A DNA stretch of 30,373 bases from Bondarzewia mesenterica (taxonomy: Eukaryota; Basidiomycota; Agaricomycetes; Russulales; Bondarzewiaceae): contig SGPL01000410.1 of the NCBI GenBank assembly GCA_004802705.1, forward strand, positions 1 through 30,373. Direction: 5' to 3'. The position numbers and the translations under genes are program-made. Numbering within the stretch: position 1 is the stretch's first letter; each line of letters begins with the position of its first letter. This document shows positions 22,808 through 30,373 of this stretch, piece by piece. The notes under the pieces were generated by a model that had not been told where the DNA came from, did no database searches, and saw only the letters and a list, made by a program, of their open reading frames with translations.

Positions 22808-24795
22808 TATACGCTTGCCTTTCGAGATATGGGAATGTGCGCGATGGATTCTGTGAGTTCGTGTCAATCCACGCCTTGACGGGTTTTTATCATATGACCC
22901 GAGCAACCGTTCCCCGCGAGCTCGATTCACCCAGGCCCTTCTCTCCTGAACTCTATGTGCGTACCGGGTGCACCGTGTGCTACGTACTTATCTATTGCAA
23001 GGTCGGATGTACACCTTATCCACTTCCATCGCTTTTGCCGTCAACAAAAATGAAAATTATATTGCACCTTTTCCTAAAGGCAAAAAACCCTATTCAAGTC
23101 ATACGCGAGCGGTGATATGGAGCCCAGAACTGCCGGCGTACATAAGGACAATCGATGGGGACAAATATCACGGAACCAACCATCCCATTTGCACCTCTTC
23201 GGCTTCCGCTACACCGCGAGGCTTTTCTGAGCTACTATGCGTACGAAAGGCAAGATTGATGTAAACGCGTATTGAACGGTCAGTATAGAACCATCGGCAC
23301 AGAGAACTTTGTGCCACAAGGCCTTCGCGCTCAAATTAACGAGAACCGGTACCTTGTGAGACAAGGCCGACCTCCCGCCGTTCATATGGCAGCATACCTG
23401 GTATTTAGCAGTATTCGGACTACTTACCCAGTACGTGGCGAGCACGCAATGTATGCTAATAGACTTCTTCGGGCGAACAAATACCTGATCAAGAGAGAAG
23501 AGGAAAGGGCCCGCTACTTACTTACCCACTGGGCAATGACGCGTGTGGCAGGTGTTCCACTCAATGATCGAGATAGACTGGAGACTCGCCGTGGAGAGAA
23601 AAGATACACACCTGAAGAAGGCTGAACAGCCGAGGGTAACACTGCTCAAGAATCCCCGGAGGCTCAGGCATGAGAGCAAACGCTTCGAGATGTGAAGCAT
23701 GGTGAGAGGAACTAAGACTGCGGTATCGGGCAACCGCATACTTACCACATTCTATCCACAAAGCACAAGGAAGAAGATAATTAATCGAAGCAAATAGGTC
23801 GATACGGAAGAAGCGCGCTGAACCACTCATCGATGGATGACGGAACCATGGAAAACAGTGAGAAACCGAGGGTCGAAGTCCGAGTCGTGGCAAGCATGTC
23901 CAAATCCATAGGTGCCAATGACAGTCACGAACAATGAAATGAGAAGGCTTACAATTGAGCCGTAAAAAGACCCGACCCCGGCCAACTTCTCAGTGTGACC
24001 GGCGAACTCCACGGAGTGATGTAGGCTGGAAGAACTTGGGAAGAACAAGAACATTGTGGCAAAGGGAAAGATAAACTGAGGGGCGAAAACAGAGCTTCCA
24101 AACTTCGAGCCGAGTGCGAGTAACCCCGCACGACACTTGTCTTCTTTCAAGCACGCAGCCGTCCAATCGAAGGAATTTAATCGTGGTGCTTCGGTGGTCG
24201 AGGTTTCCTCGTTCAGGTTCAACATGCAGAGAAGCCTGTAAGCTATGAGGTGACTGTGAGTGAGATGGCGAGGCAGCTTCTTCGCCTCACTGCTGCCTCA
24301 AACGTCAGCACTGGCTTACATACAAAGTACCGTAACCAGTCAGAGACAGTGCATTCACGGTCCGTACGAATTCCATGGGGAGAAGATACGATACTGTGGT
24401 CCTGAACCGATCATCTGGACAGTTAGCTATAGTCTCCTTGCCACCTCGTTGGACCTCAAGAATAATGTTTTGCGACGAACCTGTGTATATGAGCCGCACA
24501 ACACCCCCCAAGAACCACGACACGAAAATCATCTGCTAGGATGATACTGAATCAAGCGCGCACGCCGAGACCCGGTTGTGGTTCTCATCACAGCATCTAA
24601 GAGCCCAAGACACTTTCAGAAACGGCTCAGCCCCAGAATTCGCAAAAAGCGGCATTGTTACACGAGCAGCACACCCATGGAATCATCATTGCCTGTTCGC
24701 TATCAATCCGCTATAATGATAAGCAACGGTCGATGGACGCGCCGGTTCAGCTGATCATCCTCTCGAAATCGAGCACTCACGATATCGTTCAACTA
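22808..24795. other. Gene-poor region, first part
   Basis: About 2 kb downstream of TRS33 with no recognised gene. Open frames of 60-160 codons occur on both strands (for example forward 22627-23115, partly inside TRS33 and its introns, and forward 23272-23625). They lack recognisable motifs and convincing exon structure. The best candidate is the reverse frame 23827-24225, listed separately. Confidence 0.4.
23827..24225 (-). CDS. Weak candidate for a membrane protein exon
   Basis: A reverse-strand frame of 132 codons with two hydrophobic stretches long enough to span a membrane: one around FAPQFIFPFATMFLFF and one around IVSLLISLFVTVIGTYGFG. A GTAAGC donor-like site falls at the start of the second stretch, and further hydrophobic reverse frames lie on both sides (23561-23893 and 24305-24532). 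A multi-exon membrane-protein gene, or its decayed remnant, is therefore possible. I do not recognise the family and could not build a consistent spliced model. Confidence 0.2.
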   Translation of the reverse strand: MLNLNEETSTTEAPRLNSFDWTAACLKEDKCRAGLLALGSKFGSSVFAPQFIFPFATMFLFFPSSSSLHHSVEFAGHTEKLAGVGSFYGSIVSLLISLFVTVIGTYGFGHACHDSDFDPRFLTVFHGSVIHR

Positions 24796-24879
24796 TCTGT
24801 AAACCTAAACCTTCTTCTGACTACTAGAGAGTGCTACAGAGCACTCCAGGAGAACTCCAGAGTAGGTTTAGGTTACAGA
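24796..24879. repeat. Imperfect 84-nt inverted repeat (hairpin)
   Basis: The left arm TCTGTAAACCTAAACCT (24796-24812) pairs with the right arm AGGTTTAGGTTACAGA (24864-24879) with a single bulged base. In the middle, GAGTGCT and AGCACTC pair around a four-base loop, and parts of the sequence between the two stems also match. It could be a small MITE relic, the fold-back of a small-RNA precursor, or a cruciform-forming site. Nothing decides between these. Confidence 0.6.
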
Positions 24880-27800
24880 CAGGCTTGGTCAGTTGGCCGG
24901 CACTACAGTAACTTTCATTTTTAGTAATAATACCTCAGATTGGGTCCAATGGCAGTTCGCTCAAAGAGCGCACGCCATCGCGCGTGTTACGCACAGAAAT
25001 AGCGAGTTCCCGGGTGCACATAGAAGCCGATTAAAGAATCTCCATCTCTTCGTATGGACCAGTGCTTCAAATGTAACCAAGGCAGTGCGATCCCGGTATA
25101 AACTGTGGATCAGAATTTCAATTAGTAAGATACGCCCGCAGGATGTGAGCGCGTGTGTCGCGCTTAACACCGACTCATACTACAACTCGCAGCACCTCGT
25201 AACAGCTCGTAACGTCCCCTGGCTTAAACTTCACGAGAGTAGTACACGGCCAAGACTAATGCATCCGCCTCCTACGAGCATGGCATCAGAAAAGCGGTTT
25301 AGGCTCCACAGAGATGGTTCCTGCATTGCTCTCGATCAATTTTTCCAGTAAGAACGTCACTGAAGCGTCGTGCTGCGCAATCAATGGGCATTACTCACCG
25401 CCCTGGTAATGGTAGGGAAGACCTTCCTGCTTTCAAGAGATGGAAGGAACACACCGCATACCTAGCCTATTGGATAGGCAATTGAGCCAACCAAGTCCGA
25501 ACGCGTGGCCTCAGGTTGGCTCCAATCAGAATTTAAAGCAGTGTGGGCCTGTGAACGAAGCGTTATGATTCCCTTCAGCCAAGATGAACCTGGTACGAAC
25601 CACACACAAAAGCACCGGATCCATGCACGCGGTAAAACTTGATAGACCTTCTCGAGGACCGCCGACTGCCTTACCCACCTGAGGTGACTGATTCTGTTGA
25701 ATTTTCTCCACAGTGAGTAACTTCTATAGGGATAGGTAGGCACTAGTTCTAAATGCCATATTGAACTGCCTAAACCTCTGAACTGCAAACTCAGCGCCTT
25801 GCGTAAGGCGATGAAGATAGTCCATATGGGAAACCTGTGCTGCCAGACATTGAACAGCATATGCATTGAACTTACCTGCGTCGCCAACTACGTACGGACC
25901 GCATGGACAGGGTCGTAGTTCTCCTGTGACACCGAGGTTTGGTGAGAAACAAGGAAGAAGTAACTTATATATGGCCTTCTTCGATATCCGACCGGTCTGG
26001 CCGAGGGCCACGTATTGGACTGAAGATCTGTCTACAGGTCAAGGAGGCGAGTAGACGTAGATGGTTGAAGTACGTCGCTGGATATCTGCTCCCGTAAGTA
26101 TATGGTGTCGTAGTTCTATTTGTTGACTACTTTCGGGACAAATCCTTTTTTGGTCAATTTATTTCTGTAGATATCATCTTGAATGTCACAGCTGTACTCG
26201 TCCGTCGCTCGATAAGTTACGCCACTCTCGACACGACTACTCGAGTGACAGCAACAAGGTGAGTTTAGCTTCTACCTTATCACTGGAGTGTCCGACAGCC
26301 TTCAGGAACTGTCCGCAAATATCCTTTGAATGCACGAATCCGACCGGTCACACCCTCAAACATACTTAATACTTAGCTCAGGTCCGTCCGAACGGATGTC
26401 ATCCATATTAATTACAATAATCCAATACCGACTTTGACAGACCAGACGCAGTCGTACAGCAGCGTACAGCTCCCAACGGGCCGAAACGCACGCTCTGCTA
26501 CGATATGATTGCGCTTCGCTCCATCCATTAGGCTGAGGCTAGCACAGCCTTAAAAAAACCAGAAACGGTAAGCAGCGTCCTCCTCATCCAGGTAAGTTTT
26601 GCCCATGCCCCGCTGATCATGCCAGCAAGATTGGCTTGCTCAGGGCCGTTCAATTCAAGCCTCGTTACAGCATCACCCTGTGCACGCTACCCACTCTCGC
26701 ATGTTTCTATTACCAAAGGGACCTGAGGCGACAGGCGATTGCTCTTCGACCAGTGTAGCGGGTCCATCGGCTTACATTTCCGCCGGTCTGGCAATGTACC
26801 CAGGCGCGAAAATTTCTAGAGATACGGCGACGGTTTGTTCGAGTCCGATTGCGCTCGGTAATCTACACCCACAGCGGCTTGTGGAATCGAGGACTTGTTG
26901 CGCAGTCAACACTTTTTGTGTGAGTTGAACCTTCCCCAGTCAGGCTTCACTATCCGTCATTTTTTGCCTGGTGGGTCGATTATGCAGGGCCGCAGCAGGC
27001 ATATGACCCACAGCGGCTTGCTTTGGTGCTCGCGGATGCTGTACACAGCTATGAAATGCAAAAAGGAACCATACCCGGTTTTCAGCGAATCCTCCGTTAA
27101 GTTCAAGTTGCACCTCAGATCGACATGCTTGAACGCAGAGCCCTCAGGTCTTCGTTCCTACCAAATGATAACGGTCCGAGGGACGGATACTAGCAGGGCC
27201 ACTGACCGCACCTTGTCTCGGATAATGGACAATGTCTCACCGATGTGGCCGAATGCATTGCCAACAAATGGATCCCGGTTTGTCCGAATGCTCATTTCAA
27301 TAATTCCTACCCCTCACCCCTTTCGCCTCTAACAGGCTCGAGCCGCGCTGTTACTCACTGATCGCTAGTATAAGGATCCCTAAGCAGGCTCCCCATCGTG
27401 GAAGGTTTCCGATCTCGCCGAGCTGCGCGATTCACGTTACTCGATTTGACAAATTCAAAGACGGATCGAGTCGCGAGTCGCGACTGCTTAGGCCTTAGGT
27501 CCACTGTAGGAAGAAAAAAAAAAGACATACAAATGGTAATCACAAACAGGTCAGACCACTGCACTGCCCAGCGCGCGATTGTTAACCTTTGTTAACATGG
27601 GCCAGCGGGCAGGGTTATCAAAATCAATTTTACGGCGGGGCGGGACATGCAATCGGCGAGTCCAGATCACGATCGTTAGCAGGCCCTCCTCGTTACTTAC
27701 CCCTCGCCTCACTATGTACATGAAAAATATACAATTCACGCCGAAACGAAAAAATGTTCCAGTAAGCGGTCCCCGCCTTCCGAACTCCTGAAAATTTGAA

Positions 27801-28103
27801 ACCTCCGCAGACCTTTGCCCGAGCCCCTCGGGAGCGAAAATGAATATATCGCCATACATGCATTCAATTTTGCACAGGTTCGGCATGACCATGACGTTGA
27901 CAGCTCTCAATTAGAGTTGTCCCAGCCCTATGACGACGTGTGTACAATGCTCAAACAACGGAACGGACGGACGCAGTTGATCGAGTCGCTCTCTGGATCC
28001 GAGCTGCGGACGGTCCTCACACTCAACCATATCGACTAGCGTGTGTCTTTGTATTGGACAAGTCCAGCTGGGTTTTCGATAGTACCAGCGTGGCCGGATG
28101 AAA
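24880..28103. other. Gene-poor region, second part
   Basis: About 3.2 kb with no recognised gene, tRNA or transposase. Forward frames 24893-25351 (152 codons) and 26895-27332 (145 codons), and reverse frames 25462-25887 and 25724-26011, have no motif I know. Two short palindromes are visible: 27469-27485 (AGTCGCGA, G, TCGCGACT) and 27580-27597 (TGTTAAC, CTTT, GTTAACA). The region could be decayed repeat DNA, or hold fast-evolving genes with small exons. Confidence 0.4.
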
Positions 28104-29045
28104 TCGCCGCACTTCATACTGCCAAACGTATGAATTGTTAATCTTTAGACATTCAGCAGACTTGGACATCTCAACTCATGAGTAAAGGTCGAGTCGATCG
28201 CCGACGTGGATGTCTATGCCGCCATGAACGGTGAATCCAGATTCGATCGAATGGCATAGGAGCCGCGGCAAGTGCATTCAATGATCCCCTCCCCCTCGAG
28301 GCGTGCCCCTCACTGAACGCGGGACGTGGCTCGTCTTAAAATTAACAACAAGAATGGATTGCATGCATTGATTCGGATCCATCTCGGATTCAGGCGGCGA
28401 GTCCCGAGTCCCGAGTCCGACAGCACTCCAAAACATCGCGCGGAGACTCCGAGAACATTCGACGATCCAAGTTCAAGTTCGAGACACCTGAGCCGGAACC
28501 GCGGGGAAAGAGATTTCAACGGAACTCGCTGGAGTCTCACGTACGTCCCGTCAGCTCCGTGCATTCATAATTCCAAGACTTTGAGGCTGCTTGACAAGTA
28601 TGATGCCAGTGATCGTGGGCTCAGGGGAACCTCCGAAAGGCGTCGGTCGGCCTTCAACTTTACACAATGCAGCACGGGGCAATGGAGGTACCTTTATGAA
28701 CATAGATCCAGAATACGTCCATGACCCACTAACCTCCCCGCGACACCGTAGTGAGTACCCGAATTTTCCGTCCCGGATCGAACCCGAACATCGTCGAGAC
28801 ACTCTAGGACACTCTGCGTACTCAAATTAACGATGATGACATTTCAAACAGTACAGTACATACAGCAACAGGACATGCTACTTATGCAAATAAAAGGACG
28901 AGACTACCCTAGTGGACCAAGAACGGGAAGATTGCTGATATGGATGCGAGAAAACAATGAAGGCCAGGGTATTTCGTGAGCAAAAATAAACAAAAAACAA
29001 AGGGGGATAAGGAGGAGAGAGACATCAACAAGCCATGTGCGATAG
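28104..29045. repeat. Tandem duplicated unit, copy 1 (about 0.94 kb)
   Basis: This unit and the next share the same order of landmarks: TCGCCGCACTTCATACTG at the start, ATGGCATAGGAGCCGCG (28251), CTTTGAGGCTGCTTGA (28579), GACCCACTAACCTCCCCG (28723), GGGTATTTCGTG (28967) and CATGTGCGATAG at the end. It has no long coding frame and contains a short GAGTCCC repeat near 28398-28415. Similarity is high in blocks with many small indels, so the duplication is not recent. Confidence 0.85.
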
Positions 29046-29051
29046 CATAGG

Positions 29052-30142
29052 TCGCCGCACTTCATACTGAACTGTTTGAATTGTTCAGCAAAGACATTCA
29101 GTAAACTTCGAGATCTCAACTCATGAGTAAGGTCCGAGTCGATCGCGACTGCGGCCGACGGCTGTCGACGCCACCATGAACGGTGAACCCAGGTTCGACC
29201 GAATGGCATAGGAGCCGCGTCGCCAATGCATTTCATGATCCCCTCCCCCTCTCGTGCCCCTCACTGAATGCATAACAACAAGAATGAATCGCATACATAC
29301 ATACATCGACTGAGACTCGGATCGCATCTCGGAACCAGGCGGCGAGTCCCGAAGTCCCGAGTCCGATCGCACTCCAACACGTCGCGCGGAGACTCCGAGA
29401 ACCTTCGACTCTTGCAAAGGACGTCCAAGTTCGAGCTTTCAAAGCTTGAAATTCGGAATTCGAGACACTGAGTAACTTGAGCCGAAGCCCGCGGGGAAAG
29501 TGCCCGGGATGCTTCGAGACATTTCAACGGAACTTGAACCCGCTTTAAATTAAATCTGGAGTCTCACGTCCCGCGTACATTCATAGCTACTGTACCAAGT
29601 CTTTGAGGCTGCTTGATATGCAGATGCCAGTGATCGCGGGCTCAGGGGAGCGGTCGGCCTTCAACGTTCAACTTTCAATGCAGGCACCTCACAGACCCAG
29701 AACACGTCTACGACCCACTAACCTCCCCGCCATCCTGCGGTACACAAGTACCCGAATTTTCCTTCTCGGATCCAACCCGAAGCGTCGTCGAAATCGAGAC
29801 TCCTACGTACCCAAATCAACGATGACGACATTTCGAACAAGCACAGTACAGTACATACATACACCAACAGGACGTGCCACTGACGCAAAGCAAAAAAAAG
29901 ACGAGGACCACACTAGTCGTGGACTAAGAACGAAAAGAAAGAATGGCCGATACGGACGCGATGAAACAAGAAATTTAAGGGCGGGGTATTTCGTGCAATT
30001 AGTTGGATTTTAGGAGTACCTATTTCTGTGTACACACAACAGAGGGGACGGCAGAGAGATCAGAGGAACCCGCGTGCGACCGAGAGCAAAAAGAAACAAA
30101 AACTAAAAAAAGGAGACGGCATCAACGAGCCATGTGCGATAG
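29052..30142. repeat. Tandem duplicated unit, copy 2 (about 1.09 kb)
   Basis: Second copy of the unit in the same orientation, following copy 1 after six bases. The landmarks recur at 29203, 29601, 29712 and 29984, and the copy ends at CATGTGCGATAG (30131-30142). It is longer than copy 1 because of extra sequence around 29410-29480 and 29996-30100, and it carries a CATA microsatellite near 29293-29306. It directly abuts the 3' end of the partial gene at the right edge, so the original unit may derive from that gene's 3' flank. Confidence 0.85.
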
Positions 30143-30234
30143 GAGACGAGCAGACGGAAGTGAGGATGCAGGACTGTAGAGTGAGAGGAAGCGAATCAGA
30201 AAAAGGGCAACCGCCTGCGCAATGCTGGCAAAGC

Positions 30235-30373
30235 TCAGCAGCGCTGAACGCCCATCGCGCCCGGACCACTTCCAAACGCATTCACGCCCTTCAGGATATC
30301 CGCGCCCGCGCGCAGAAACGACGCGCCGCTCGGCAGATGGAACGGCGAGCGCGATTTTCCCGAGGGAGACCCA
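30235..30373 (-). CDS. 3' end of an unrecognised gene leaving the window on the right
   Basis: The reverse strand is open from the right edge to TGA (30235-30237), giving 45 residues. These read as a Ser/Pro/Gly-rich C-terminus containing SPFHLPSGASFLRAGADILK and ending GAMGVQRC. GC content rises sharply here compared with the sequence to its left, as for coding DNA in this window. The family cannot be named from so short a piece. Confidence 0.45.
   Translation of the reverse strand, partial: GSPSGKSRSPFHLPSGASFLRAGADILKGVNAFGSGPGAMGVQRC

Noticed and set aside
24796..24812. AAACCTAAACC as a telomere repeat
   Set aside because: Only two units, with the wrong sequence for the TTAGGG repeat of basidiomycetes; it is explained by the hairpin arms.
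25724..26011. Reverse frame containing KKAIYKLLLPCFSPNLG, recalling auxin-efflux-type (Mem_trans) transporters
   Set aside because: Similarity covers about twenty residues only, and no neighbouring transmembrane exons could be joined.
26060..26330. Possible small spliced forward gene with GTAAGT, CTGTAG, GTGAGT and TTCAG signals
   Set aside because: The first junction does not keep the reading frame, and the predicted peptide has no recognisable motif.
26830..26870. TTCGAGTCC as a tRNA T-loop
   Set aside because: The flanking bases do not form a T-stem, and no acceptor or anticodon stem is found at the right distance.
26895..27332. A 145-codon forward frame
   Set aside because: No motif, unusual composition, no splice context; within chance length for this base composition.
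29185..29215. GGTTCGACC as a tRNA B-box in the tandem unit
   Set aside because: It is not conserved in copy 1, and no cloverleaf can be drawn around it.

Overview
The window is a piece of nuclear genome from a basidiomycete fungus, most likely an Agaricomycete. The evidence is a set of conserved eukaryotic genes cut by many short introns (mostly 48-85 bp, the longest 117 bp) with GT...AG borders, UTRs rich in C and T, closely packed genes on both strands, and a Penelope-like retroelement fragment of the kind known from basidiomycetes. The genus cannot be told from the sequence. All exon borders below were worked out by hand from splice sites, reading frame and family conservation.

Layout. 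(1) 1-4.3 kb, accessory: the 5' part of an unrecognised minus-strand gene runs off the left edge (1-333). A possible terminal exon with an acidic tail lies at 1063-1239. A small unrecognised minus-strand gene at 1824-2424 appears to need a 5-nt microexon. Just upstream of it is a Penelope-like reverse transcriptase fragment (2536-3640) that lacks the catalytic core. (2) 4.3-22.8 kb, conserved housekeeping: PSP1-domain protein (minus), RGP1 (minus), CSN7 (plus), mitochondrial-type glutamyl-tRNA synthetase (plus), UBR1 (minus) and TRAPP subunit Trs33/TRAPPC6 (plus). RGP1/CSN7 and UBR1/TRS33 are head-to-head pairs; the synthetase and UBR1 converge with 183 bp between stop codons. RGP1 needs a one-base frame correction in a run of six A's at 8193-8198. 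(3) 22.8-28.1 kb: gene-poor DNA with no recognisable gene, one long imperfect hairpin and one weak membrane-protein candidate. (4) 28.1-30.14 kb: two diverged tandem copies of a non-coding unit of about 1 kb, followed by the 3' end of a further minus-strand gene that leaves the window on the right.

Functional themes. RGP1 (part of the Ric1-Rgp1 exchange factor for the Rab Ypt6) and Trs33 (TRAPP) both act in Golgi Rab activation. CSN7 (COP9 signalosome) and UBR1 (N-degron E3 ligase) both act in ubiquitin-dependent control. They do not form an operon-like unit, and the clustering may be chance. No CRISPR array, tRNA, rRNA or complete mobile element was recognised. The parts least explained by known biology are the microexon gene beside the retroelement fragment, the gene-poor block, and the tandem duplication.
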